Source: Galbula dea
Taxonomy: Eukaryota; Chordata; Aves; Piciformes; Galbulidae
Direction: 5' to 3'
Length of the DNA: 64,000 nt
NCBI GenBank assembly: GCA_013399015.1
Contig: VWZX01010817.1
Coordinates: forward strand, 372,001 to 436,000
Part shown: piece after piece, positions 24,361 through 35,959 of the stretch
How the letters are laid out: every line of letters begins with the position of its first letter
Position numbering within the stretch: the stretch's first letter is position 1
The notes under the pieces: generated by a model
Databases searched by the model: none
Told to the model about the DNA's origin: nothing
What the model saw: the letters and a program-made list of their open reading frames with translations, nothing else
Made by a program: the position numbers and the translations under genes

Positions 24361-24431
24361 CCCTGGCAGGGCGGTTGGACCATGGGACCTTCTGAGGTCC
24401 CTTTTAACTCCTAACATTCTGTGATTCTGTT
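24361..24431 (+). mobile_element. Short CR1-type 3' tail
   Basis: These 71 bases match the tail of the tRNA-Glu/CR1 element at 12,547-12,621: CTGGCAGGGCGGTTGGACCA, GAGGTCCCTTTTAACTCC and AACATTCTGTGATTCTGT. It starts close to the point where the tail of that element begins, so it is either a 5'-truncated copy of the same SINE or an extremely short CR1 copy. No tRNA sequence lies upstream. Confidence 0.85.
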
Positions 24432-26924
24432 GCAGACCTCTCCTTTTCTGTGGCTCCAGACTCCTTGGCTGCAAGGGAAGCATTTTTAAGTTGCTAAAAA
24501 AAAGTTGTTAATTAGAGCAATTTCTCACACTAACTAACTGCAAAGATCCCTGGAGAAATTCCTGCTCTTATGCAGAAATCCATGTGCAATTAAAAGCCAG
24601 TTCTGTATGGTTAAGGTATAGTGAAGTGAACAATGAAGCTATGTGTGCTGTGTACTGCTCATAGCTATGCCACTTCTAAAGAATGTTTGTTTTCTTTGCT
24701 TATATTGCAAAGTTCAGGAAGAAAACATTTAGTAATCCTTGTTGAAAAGGTTCCAGTGAAGACTATGGAATAATTAAAAGCTAATCATCCTACAGGGAGT
24801 TTAAACAAAAATAATGCTGACTCTTTAACCTTGGAGAATTGTAGTCACTGCAGAGGAAGAGGGAGGTCTAGGTTCAGTCCCCAGGTGTTAAACAAAATAT
24901 TGGAGCAAGGCCAGAAGAAAATAAGGCAATTGCTTTGGGTGGGTTGAATGCACTCACCCACTGGATTTTGCAGTGGTTTAGCATACACTCCTTGGGAGAT
25001 GTGGGAGTTGAACCTAGCTTTGATATTCAGAGTACTGCAGAATACCACAGTGAGTACCACAGAGCTCTGGGAACTGGCTAGTTTAGGACTGTAGAATAAC
25101 TCAAGATAGAAGATAGTTAGAGGTTCCTAACCATTAGCCCAGCGGTAGTTTCCCTTGTCCCAGTGTGTCTGTTATGTTCAGATGGATATATTGTTTGGTA
25201 AATCCAGCATACTCTGGTGCTGAAAAGTGATAATACATTTAGAGATCAAGATTAATAAAATGCAATTCCTTATTTACAGCCAGGGAAATACATAATGAAA
25301 TTAGACATTATATGCATGTATTAGGGGAGGAAAATCAAAGAAAGTGAAAAGTCTTGGGATTCCAGGTGGGCATTCTCACCTGCTAAACCATTTGTCTAAG
25401 AGCTGCTCAGATCCTCATCTTCCTTTTCTCCTGAGTATTATTAATGTTAGTAATGTAAATGAATGGAAATTGTGTAGTTCAATGCTACCTGTGAAATTCC
25501 TTTTGGCAGTCACTAAGTGCTCTGTGTGTGTGTGCCTCCAAGTGTAAGATTTAGGTCTCCCTTTATTTAACAAAGCAGTTCAGTGCTTGCCAACCTACTT
25601 AGCAAGTACTTAGCATATTTAAGTTCTTAAAGTTAAACACATGCGTAAATGTTTGCCTGACTTGGGGCCTAAATCATAAGTTTCTATTTTTATGGTAATT
25701 TTTGTAAGGTTGTTTGAGGCTTGAGTTAATAGAAAGTTACTTGATCACTTTTTGTGCATGACAGGTTCTTCCTGGGTAGCTCTGATTAGGTTTCCAGTGG
25801 CTGTTTCATTACTACATGATAACTACATGACAGATATGATTACAGTAACACTTTTCTGCCTATACTACAAACTGGGGAATATTTGTCATGTCCTCATTTT
25901 CTATATTAGGGTATAGCACTGAGGCAGGAAAAAAATCACAAGGGATGAAAGGATAAAAAGTGAAAAGTGTAACAAAGCCAGAATAGTTTTTCCAGTTTCC
26001 AATTATGTGGTTAACTGTCTGAGGTCCAGATAACACAAGATCTGACTCAAACCCCTATTAATTCTTAAATTAAAATAGTACCACTGGGATCTTTCAAAGC
26101 TGAAACTTAGTCTTAAATGGCAAAATCTCCACCTGGTTTGTGGAGAGCCTTTGAAAATCTTTTCCATTTGGCTACTTTGGTGTTTCTCATAGTTCTTAAA
26201 TTCGTATCTTCTATTGACTACAATGTTTACCAATAATAGGGTTATCATAGCTCTTAAGCTGTGTGAAATTGCAGGTAACCTGAACAAAAGGGAATTTATT
26301 ACATGGAGTACATGATATCAGTATGAAAAATTGCAGAGCCAAGTTTTCTCAGCAAGTAGAGCTGACTGCACTCAGGCTACAAGTTTGGGCTTGGGAAAGT
26401 ATTCTTCAGAGTCCGAGCTGAGGTCTCCCTGTTGGTCTGGATTTGTTACCATTGTGTTATAGTGTATGGAAAACAAAACCCAACAGTTTTTATTGCCCAA
26501 AAAAGGCTTTTGTTTTGTTTTCCTCCTTTCCAAAAAAGTGCAGAGTACTGGTATGCTTTATGGTCTGGGTATCTTTTTAGTACACTTTTATTTGTATTCA
26601 TACTGAATTACTGCTTTATAGAAAAGTGCCCCTAATTTAGTGGTCATTAAAAGTAATATTTTAATAATATTAATATTTTAAAAATTATTTCTTTCCAGCT
26701 GTTTCTATTAGAATTATGTTAGGGTTTCCTTCTCTCTCACATAGGCAGCAGCCTAGAAAATGATAGAGTGCAATTTTGACAAGGGTAAGAAAATGACAAA
26801 GACTTAAATGAGCAAGAAGTGTTTATCCTTCTGAAAATAGGGAACAGCACAACTGAACAGTGGACCAAACTGGTCTTGAGTTGTAATCCAGCCTTGTACA
26901 TTTTTGTTTCTTTTCTCTACACAG
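24432..26924. other. Non-coding, no features recognised
   Basis: No repeat family or protein-like frame is seen. The last bases form a good polypyrimidine tract leading to the exon candidate at 26,925. Confidence 0.5.
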
Positions 26925-26971
26925 GAAAACTACACATACAATGCAGAAAGAGACAGACTCATGTCATTAAG
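26925..26971 (+). CDS. Possible short exon (low confidence)
   Basis: A good acceptor (TTTTCTCTACACAG) precedes 47 nt that are open in phase 0 and end at TTAAG|GTAGGA. Phase 0 entry would match the phase in which the exon at 2,358-2,493 is left. The reading would be ENYTYNAERDRLMSL plus a split codon. The segment is short, the donor is imperfect and I recognise no family, so this could be a chance pairing of splice-like signals. Confidence 0.22.
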
Positions 26972-29900
26972 GTAGGATGAAAGCACATGTTGGTTAACAG
27001 TTTCATGGAAACTTTTGATATCTGGCTACCAATCCTATAATATACTTCTATAGTGTAATGATAGTTGGTTTGTTGGAGGAATACCCTAAAAAGTGAAACT
27101 TCTCAAAGTCTTAATCCTGATGTATATCAGCTGTAGACAGATAAATGGAGACATAACAGGCCAATGTCACCAATAAACCCCAATCAAATGTATTCTTGAT
27201 TTTTTTCAGTATTCCTCTATATTTTTATTCTGCTTATATATACACACCAGCATCATGGGTCATATGTTGGTACTTTCTAAGCTGCAAGGATGAACTGCCT
27301 GGTTAGAGGAAGTGTGTCATGGGTTTGCACTGGTGCAGTATTGCAGCAGTAGGCTGAGATACAACCAGATGAAATATATTGATAACTGCCTGTGTGCTTA
27401 CTGCTGGGAAGGGGAGGGGGCTAGCAGTGAAGTCATTACCTTGAAAGTTTCATTTTGGAGACGACTGGGGTGTGTAATGACATTGTTTTATGTGGATGGC
27501 TAGGTTTTCTGGAGAGAACAAAACTACTGCCTAAACAAAGCTGAAGTCCTGTCTTTCTGTCAGAAAGACTTGGCTTTTATGAGACTTGTGTTTATGTAAA
27601 CAAACTGTATTATGTTTTGCCTCAGGACTAGATTTCCTTGAATCATTTCTCCAGCATTTTGACTACTCTGACTGCAGGACCATAGCTTAGCCAAAAATAT
27701 TCTCAAAGGAATGTTTTTACCCACAAGACTTAAAAGTACAGTAATGAGTTCCCACCCCTATTTCTATTTTGAAGTGGAAATACAGGGACTAAGCTAATAG
27801 CCACTGGAAATTCATGGTATACATTCCAGTCTTTCAGATTTTGTGAATTTTGTTCTGCAGTTCCACTGAAACACCACAATGAAGGCCAAGTTTATTGTTC
27901 TCTGTGGTGAAAAAGCTAAGGAAAAGATATTATGGTTCAGAGCATTTCCAAGTATTTCCCAGGTATTTTGTAATGCTAGATGCTGCTGAAGTATCCCACT
28001 TAATAGTCTGCTTCTTGCTTTGCTAGAACTGCAGCAGATTAATAAACCATATTATTTAAGAAATAGCTTTTTGAGAGAACTAGGAGAGATAATTCAAAAT
28101 TTTACAGAAAGCTATTGAAGCAAAGAAAAGCCGGTATTTCCCAAAAGCTAATCAAACACTGGTAGGGAGTACAATACATCATATGGAAGACAAGAGTCAA
28201 GGGAGATGATTTCAAAAGATACTATCTCTATTTGCCAGCAGATAGTACCTCCTAGTGTTGAGCCTTTATCACCACAGAAATTACCAAAGGCTGTTGACAT
28301 AGTCATCTGTTCTGTGAGAGGGTATCTTCTAAATCATATTAATTGGTTAGGTCTGGTGGAGGACTAGCATGTAATCTTAAATCATTTCTGGATCTGCTAC
28401 ACAGTACAAGGTTCAGAAGACAATAGGAATTCTGGGCATTTTTTCTACATTTTTTATCATAATGGAACAACTGGCAATTTTTTTTCCCCCCTCATCACAC
28501 TGAATTTAAGTCCTTCCTTTCTTACACAGTTGGTAAGTAATGGTTTGGATGCTCACCTGTGTTATAAAACAACAGAATTTCAGTATCTCCAATGAAAAGA
28601 AAACACAAACAGGTGTGTGCAAATGTATTTTATAAATACTGACACATATCAATAGGGAACAGGGAGAGTGGAAATGCTCAGCTTCAGTCCTGCTGGAATT
28701 AAGGCATTCTTCTCAGGGATTGAAGTTCAAATTCCTTAGGGCACAGTGTGGAATTAAAGGCAAGATTTCTGTCTCAAGTTTGTGACATTCAAGTTGAGTT
28801 TAAAAAAAAAATTCTCATCCTCAAATATTTTTTCTGAATCTATCTGCTGTGATTTTGTTTTGCTAACTGAAATTTCTGCAGAAAATTTAAACCTAATTTT
28901 TATATCCTTGGGACAGCAAGATTCACATTCCTCAGAGAGCTTAAGGTTCACTGGTGTTCATTCTTTTACAGCTAAGGTCTGGTGAAGATCATCAAGAGGC
29001 AGGGTTTTTTTTTTCAGGAAATTCATTTGAATATGCCTTTCTTGAAAGCAATGCTCTATTATTTGTTTACTAAGTATTAGCAAGTGGGCTATTTGCTGCT
29101 GTGAATTTCCACACTTGTTTGTTTTTATTTAAACAAAGCTAAGCAAATGTAGTTGGTAAATATTCACTTTGCAAACTCTCAGGCCTGTCAAAATTACCAG
29201 TTACAAAGCTGTTACTGTCACATTGCTGGAGTGAAAATGCATAGTAGTCTGTTTCTGGCAAAATAAGATGAAGTAAGCATTTGCCCATTTAGTTTGATTT
29301 AGGGTGGCACATTCTTTTCTGAGCTGAGAGTGGAGCACTGAATGAAGTGACCTGACCCTCCAGCAAGCAGGATCACTACTTGCATTAAGTGATAGTTCAG
29401 CTCGCAGATGTGACAGTCTGCCACCCAAAAGATGTGTACTGCACAAAGACAAATGCTCATAAATACATTGAAGAGAGAACCATAGTCTCAGGCTGCTGTG
29501 ATGGGAATAAGTATTGTAGTTAAAAACCTGCTGGATGTACTGTGAATCTTTCTAGTTCTAAACCAAAGTGTTGGTATTAGGTCGTCACAAAACCATGTTC
29601 TTTTAAGTCTAAGCACAATTAAGTGTTGCCAAGTTTCTCAGTAAATATAGCAGTAGAGAAAGAGGTTATCAAGGTAATATGGCTGGGAAGGGACAGCTTT
29701 CCAAAATTTATGCCAGCTCTGAATTGAGAGCAACACTAATTACCATGCACCTGCCTTTACATCACAGATGTTAAATATGCCTATATGGTGTTGCCACTTT
29801 TTTTATACTACAAGCAGTGTCAGATAAAAGAGGATGATGCTTCCCTTTTTCAATTACATACTGCCTTATTTCTATCCTGTGCTCTTATATTCTGAAACTA

Positions 29901-30104
29901 AAATTTGTCCCAGTAATTTAGCTTTTATCAAATTCCTTTCATCATGGAAAAATGAGGATGACTCACACTTTGCATTACCAAGCTACAGACTTCTGATACT
30001 TTAATTTTGTGTAACAGGAGTTGTCTTTCATTTAGGTGGTTTGGTGTTATGCCCTTTTAAAGTAAATCAGTATGATACAACAAGATACCTATTAACAGAT
30101 TTTC

Positions 30105-30183
30105 TGGTGGGGTTTTTTGTGTGTGGTGTTTCTTTGTTTATGGTTTTGTTTTGTTTTGGTTGGTTGTTTTTGGTTTTTTTTTG
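30105..30183. repeat. T/G-rich low-complexity tract
   Basis: About 80 bp of mixed TTTTG and TGG-type units. No element boundaries are visible. Confidence 0.8.
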
Positions 30184-31188
30184 TCATACAGGCATAACTT
30201 GATTGCATAAACAGATCTGTCACTGGGAACAGTGACAGCTAGATCTGTCAGCTTGGGAACCTGATATACAGAAATGTTTGATAAATGTCTATCAATGTGC
30301 TTAGCCAGGCAATTTTAATCTCTTTAAATTAAATTTGACTTTGGGGGACAGACTATTAGCATATATAGGAACCTGGAAATGCTTCAGAATATTTTTATTT
30401 TGGGAACAATTAATTATGGCATATTCATCCTGTGGGGCTTTGGTTTTTTTTTTTTTTACTTATTTTCATGTAAAAGCTAATTGTTAAATATAGCTAGGTG
30501 TACCAACTTTGCTGACTAAATTCAAGGAGAGCTGCAGGAGCACCCTGTGGCACTACACTGTAACCAGGTGTTAGATACAGTTACGGATCTGAATGTATAT
30601 GATGCTAAATACTGTTAAATTTGGCAGGCACAAATAGCAGTTATTGTTATGAGATCTCCATTATTCACTTCCTAATGTCAATATAATCCTGTTGCCTTTT
30701 TTGAAAATGATGTGCAAAACAACTGGAGAGCTTAGAGTATAAAATATTAACAATATAAACCTGACATACTTTCCCCAACTTATGAAGAAAGTTTTATCAG
30801 AAGCTGTCTAGGGATTAACAAACTAAAAGGTCCACAAAGAAAAGTCTGAAATGGTTAAGTGTGTTTTCACAGAATGGGTCACAAGACTGGTGTTTCACTT
30901 TTCTCCTTCACGTTCCTAATATGCTTTTCGTAAATCATGCAAATGCAATGGCAATTTATAGTGAAGATCAAAGATGGCAAAACTGAGGAGCAAAGCCAAG
31001 TGTGTAACAAAAATTTCCAGAGGTTTTTTCTCTGATCAGATTTTTTTTTTCTGATCACACTTTATATTTTATACTGAATTTTTTGTCTTTAATTCAGAAA
31101 AGTTGACTAGAGTTTGGAATTCTGTGGTTATGCAGTAGGCTTCACATACCAGTGCCTCTGGCACTACACTGGAATTACTTCTTTGGTG

Positions 31189-31206
31189 TTTTTTTTTTTT
31201 TTTTTT
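31189..31206. repeat. Poly-T run (18)
   Basis: T homopolymer; no element body is recognised next to it on the minus strand. Confidence 0.85.
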
Positions 31207-31731
31207 CTCATGTACAAAATATTGGAAATGAAAAATTTGGTTTCAATATTTTCTTGGTACTGAGGTCAATGGTCAATACCTATTAATCAACAAATGCTCT
31301 TGGCTTTGCTTTAATCTCCCAGATACACTGTTACACCCTTTAAGTGAGAGCGTTAAATCAATCCACTGTGTACATCTGTCCACATGCATGCTCATGTACC
31401 CAGGCTGCCTTTGGTTGTAGCTAAAGTAATGCACAATCTACACAAAGCTTTTTTCCTTTGGTTGTAAGAGTAGGTCTTGGTTTTCTATAGCTATTTTCTG
31501 TTTGATATTAAACTGAAATAAGGCTGGTTAAGGGGCAGTGCATCCACACAGCCTTTGGTGCTGGTCAACCAAATCAGCTTCATATTTCTTCCCTCTTGTG
31601 TGCATGTGCACCCTTACTCCAAAGTATTGTGTGAAGGGGTATTCTATCACTGTTTCAACTTCCTCACACCCATTTAGAAAGAACTATTTTGATTGCTTTT
31701 ACTACTACTCTGATTTGTATTGATTTTGTTG

Positions 31732-31747
31732 TTTTTTTTTTTTTTTT
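31732..31747. repeat. Poly-T run (16)
   Basis: T homopolymer about 65 bp before the antisense CR1 at 31,811. Confidence 0.85.
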
Positions 31748-31810
31748 ACAACTGTATTTTTAACACTAATTCTTTCTGTGTACACAACCAGGCTGGTCAA
31801 GAGAAAGCAA

Positions 31811-31971
31811 ATCATAGAATCATAGAATGGCTCAGGTTGGAAGGGACCTTAAAGATCATCTAGTTCCAATGCCCCTGCCATGGGCAGGGATGCCACATGC
31901 ACTAGACCAGGTTGCCCAGGGCCACATCCAGCCTGGCCTTAAACACTGCCAGGGATGGGGCTTCCACAACC
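31811..31971 (-). mobile_element. CR1 LINE 3' fragment, antisense strand
   Basis: On the plus strand it starts with the CR1 terminal repeat ATCATAGAATCATAGAATGG, then GGTTGGAAGGGACCTTAAAG, ATCATCTAGTTCCAATGCCC and AGACCAGGTTGCCCAGGGCC, and ends in CCAGGGATGGGGCTTCCACA, where ORF2 begins. The terminal octamer repeat and UTR are well preserved, so it is a comparatively young copy. Confidence 0.95.
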
Positions 31972-32911
31972 TAAATCCAGTCATTTTGGGTGTTGCCTGT
32001 AGGTATCTAGAGATAAATCTAGATTAAGCAGATGCAGTCACATCTTCTCTAAAAGATCATCATGAATGATTATAGATAATGTGATCCACTTAGTTCTGCC
32101 ATGTGCAACCATGTGTTTGCTCTTTTGAGTCATATTGGGTATGCAGAAGGGAAAATTTCAAGTGGTTTTGATGAGGATGCAGACAGAAATTGTGGAACTA
32201 TGCTTTCTAAGTAGCTATTGTGCCAAATGTCAAGCTTTCATTTCTAATTTTGACTGCTAAAAAACCAAAAAGGACTTTTTGAGCATTTTCCAAGTGAAAG
32301 AGAATATTTTTCACCCAGTCTGTAGTAAAATTAAATCCAATAACAAGTGACTTGTGCAAAATCCTTGGGAAGCATTGCAGCAATCATTGTAAATTGTAGT
32401 TCATCGAGTTAATTTTCAGCTTTGAGGGTTTGACAGTGGAACTCTACAGGAGTTTTAGGTTACCATATTCTAATCTGCAAGTATAATTCTCTGAATTTCC
32501 CTTATTTCCCCTTAAAAGCTGTCATTAAAATGTTTCACCCTTTCTTCAGGGAAGCATGACAGACTGAGGAAATAGCAGTTTTCCAGAATCTATGCCAAAG
32601 CAAAATTTTACCTTAATTACTGTCAAGTAGCTTACTTTTCTCACAGCTGTAAAACAAATGTCTGTATCTCAGTCTAACCAGTGCTACAGCAAATTGAAAG
32701 AGGCAAGTACTAATGTCTCTGAAAGCTGAAACATCTTTGAGGATCATGAGTCATATCAGCAGCGTGGGTGGAGTTGAAGAAATAAAATTACATGAACTGT
32801 TTCCCTATTAATTTCTTATAAAAATAGAATGTATTTAACTTAAGAGCTTTGGGTATTCTGTGTAAAGAGAACAGTCCAGTTCACTCTAGGGACAGTATTG
32901 AGCTACAAAAC
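31972..32911. other. Non-coding, 3' side of the minus-strand relic
   Basis: If the open region at 32,912-33,428 is a real last exon, this stretch would be its 3' UTR and downstream sequence. I did not find a clear AATAAA on the minus strand near the stop, nor a poly-A tail (poly-T on the plus strand) that would mark a recent retrocopy. Confidence 0.5.
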
Positions 32912-33428
32912 TCAGAATTCCTCCCAAGTCTGATGTTGAGTTTGCTTTACTTCTGACTTGCACAGTCTGTCCCTTGTATCTGACAGCAGCATTTCAATTC
33001 TGGCACACCTGGACACCTTTCTAAACTGCTCTGGAGTAATGGGGCTGCACTTCTGATCCAGCTGGTGATGTATGTTGACTAGGAACTGAATAGGATCACC
33101 CTGTGCAGTAGATAGGTTAAGGGTGAAAGGTGTGTAACAGACCACAGGGAACCATTTTGTTGCATAACCCCAGGGGTTTCTCCTAACTTGAGGTAACTGG
33201 TCTCTCAATCTGAATGTTGCCTATACTAGTATAACTGCTGACTGTATTTCTATCCAGAAATGGTTCCAAGTCAGAGCCCTTGTTGAGAAGAAGAGATTCC
33301 AAACATATGTTAAGTATCCTTTCAATTCCAGACTTAGGTTCTTCTGTAATTTCAAATGCCTTTACCCTTTTTCTCTTCTGATGTTTTTTTTTCTCTTCAA
33401 CTGTTGCTGAATCAAACAAAATCTTCAC
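32912..33428 (-). pseudogene. Frameshifted protein-coding relic, unknown family
   Basis: Two adjacent minus-strand open frames overlap by 26 bp and differ by one base in frame. The upstream one (33,183-33,428) is lysine-rich at first, with KKKHQKRKRVKAFEITEEP, and continues to GIERILNICLESLLLNKGSD before a TAG. The downstream one (32,912-33,208) contains NPWGYATKWFPVVCY, DPIQFLVNIHHQLDQKCSP and PITPEQFRKVSRCARIEMLL and ends in TGA. The amino-acid pattern of both, with mixed hydrophobic and charged residues plus Trp and Cys, is far more protein-like than other frames here. A tandem reading with one indel is the simplest explanation. It may be a processed or decayed gene copy, or the last exon of a gene with one sequence error. 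A possible acceptor (TTTGTTTGATTCAG on the minus strand) lies near the 5' end. I do not recognise the family and assign no function. Confidence 0.5.
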
Positions 33429-35079
33429 ATGATGTAAGAATTGCTAATTGGGCTTTCTAATTGCCATAAAATTTGTCAGTGCTTTATAAAGCATGTTGCT
33501 GTTGTGTGCTGTAGTGATAATGTGATTAAAGCATATGCAAAATATATAAATATCCAACTCTTTTTGCACTTACTATTCCTATAAGCTGACTGTGGAGCAG
33601 CTCTTGGCTTCTAGAATAAGGGCATTCTGGTGTTAATAAACAGCACAAAGGCATGAGGAGCAGGAGGAAGGGAAAACTGAATGCCTAGGCATTTTTTTAT
33701 GCACCATTCCTGCCAGTGTAAGCAGCCATGGTAGTGCAGCCTGGTACTGGGCTCTGCTTTTGGAGCACTTCCTTAGCTTCAGAGGGAGTTAATGAGTAAA
33801 TCTTTCTTCACAAAGGAGGGATATGAAAGTAAGTGTCTCAGAGCTGATTTTTCTTGCTGCTGGAACAGAGTTAAAGAGCAGAACTCTGTAACAAATTAAA
33901 TTTATTTTATCTTCCTACCCTAGCTTCAACATCTTACATTTTTCATGACTAAGACTGCAGGGGGAAAGGTGTTATGCAAAGATTTTGTCATAAAATGAGT
34001 GCTGTCAATATGGAATATTTTAGATTTTTTTATTTTCATGGTCAAATGTGGTTTGCACTTTATGTGGTCTGTTACTTTGAGAAATATTGAAGACCTGTAT
34101 TGTCCACTGACTTTGTTACTCTCCTGCAGACGTATTTTTACAATGTCTGAGCCTGGAAAATAACAGATTATGAATTTTATCAACTTTTGTCTCAGAAATG
34201 GTACTTAAGGTCTGTGGTTTTCTTCTAGTGTGACATTTAATGCTGTTTGTGGCACAGCAGGACTGTCAAGAGAATTAGAAAATTAGAGGATATGAATCAT
34301 CATAAAAGCAGTGGTAATGTTATTTTCCATGGCTACTGGTCTGTGGTGTAATTCTGGATCAGATCTTGCTTTATTACTGAGACTAGAAATTCAGTGGGTT
34401 GGGAAAGACATTCCCTGAGATTCCTTGATGCTTGCTTTGATACCACAAGCCATCTAGCTATTTAATTCTATTTAACTATTTTGGAGTAATTTAGTAACTG
34501 AGAGTAATGGCACAAAACCCTGAAAAATCCCTCTTTGCCCAGGAGAGCAGGAATGCCAGGTTTTTACTGCAACGTATTGTAAAACATTTCCAGAGAGGAC
34601 GGCTGTGGCCAGTAAAGATGTTCCTGCATTTATCTCAGGTTGACAAAGAGAGGGTTGTTAGGCTGCTAATTAATTGTCAAGTTTAATGAATACTCTGAAC
34701 CTAGACTTTGAAGGTACTTGTAAACCACTAACAACATACAAAGCCTCTGATTTTGCCTCATTTTTCATTAATCAATAATTTGCTCTCATATTTCAACTTC
34801 TCTGCATCACTAGCATATTGGGCTGAAATGCTGTCTATTTAGCTTTGGCTTTCTTGTGATCTGAGGATTCAACTGTAGTTAAACTCAGTGAAGTAACTAA
34901 ATTTTGATTTTTTTATGAAGCAATGAAATAGTTTTGATGGCTACCAAAAATACTTTATGTTGCTTTCCAGTACATAGTCCTTAATATTAGTGATAAAATA
35001 TTTCAGAGGGTAATTAAGAGGATGAAGTCTGTAATGTCTTGAATGACCAAAAGAAAAAGATATAGAGGTTCTTTCTAAT
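33429..35079. other. Non-coding, no features recognised
   Basis: AT-rich sequence. An 85-codon minus-strand frame at 33,926-34,183 lacks splice context and family motifs. Confidence 0.55.
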
Positions 35080-35137
35080 TACAGAATATTAGGGGTTGGA
35101 AGGGACCTCTGGAGATCATCTAGTCCAACCCCAATGG
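35080..35137 (-). mobile_element. CR1 LINE 3'-terminal fragment, antisense
   Basis: Only the last 58 bp or so remain: ACAGAATATTAGGGGTTGGA, then GGGACCTCTGGAGATCATCT and AGTCCAACCCC. The CTCTGGAGATCATC form marks a different subfamily from the copies with CTTAAAGATCATC at 31,811 and 39,281. Confidence 0.88.
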
Positions 35138-35815
35138 GGGCAACCTTTTTCTTTTAGCACTTAGATGGTTTGAGGGCAATATTTTATTACTCAGGGAAGG
35201 GTCAGATGTTTTTTGTTACTAAGTAAAGGTCCCAATACCCTCTTGACACATGCCACAGGCCTGAAAGGAGTAAGGGAAAACATCAGTAAAAGTCCAGCCT
35301 CCCAGTGTCAGGAAAAAGGTCCACTTTCAATATGTGTTGTGTGAAATGTGTGATCCGTGCTGTAAGACTGCTGTGAAGATGGCACTGCTGTGGGCAACAT
35401 GACAGCATAGGCTATGATATGCATTTAAATCATCTCTTGCTGTTGAGCAGAGGATTAATGCCCCTGACACCACTATGTGCAGCACCCATGCTTGACCTGT
35501 GGGTGTCCTTGCCCTGCACCAGGTGCTTTAGGTGTGGGAGTCTTGGTCTGTTTAGGCTATCTGTAGTTCACCTGGACTTTCAGCACTCTTCCTTGGTACC
35601 GTGGGGCACCGGTTGTCTGTACTCTACATCAGTGCTGCACCTCCAAACTTTCTAGGAGTCCCAGAGAAACTCTGATATGTGTTCATTGCTCAGGAATGTG
35701 TGGTATCTGAAGAAAACACCTGAAGAAGATTGCAAATCTTCATTTTGGAATGATTTTTTTCTTTCATGCAGCACTAGTGGTAATAAACTTCTATGTGCTA
35801 TCCCAGTTCTCTGAG
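35138..35815. other. Non-coding, no features recognised
   Basis: A slightly GC-richer patch at 35,455-35,655 is open for 78 codons on the plus strand, but the translation is rich in Leu, Cys and Ser and not family-like. Confidence 0.5.
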
Positions 35816-35959
35816 CATAAAATCACAGAATATATCAACTTGGAAGGGACCCATAAGGACCATTGATTCCATCTCCCTTCTTCTGGCACGACTACTAAAA
35901 CTGAATCATATGACTAAGAGCATTGTCCAGACACTCCTTGAACCAGTTCTGACAGGCAT
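35816..35959 (-). mobile_element. CR1 LINE 3' UTR fragment, antisense
   Basis: The plus strand reads AAATCACAGAATATATCAAC, TTGGAAGGGACCCATAAGGA, CATATGACTAAGAGCATTGT and CCAGACACTCCTTGAACCAG. This is the 3' UTR of the CR1 group whose tail reads GGGTCCCTTCCAA on the sense strand, the same group as the fragment at 16,472. It is diverged and old. Confidence 0.85.

Larger units (their letters stand above)
26972..31810. other. Non-coding with homopolymer and T/G-rich tracts
   Basis: No gene is recognised. T/G-rich sequence lies at 30,105-30,183, with T runs at 30,444-30,457, 31,189-31,206 and 31,732-31,747. Opposite-strand open frames overlap at 28,754-28,985 but are AT-rich chance frames. Confidence 0.55.

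Noticed and set aside
28754..28985. Overlapping open frames on both strands
   Set aside because: Explained by AT-rich composition; neither translation resembles a protein family.
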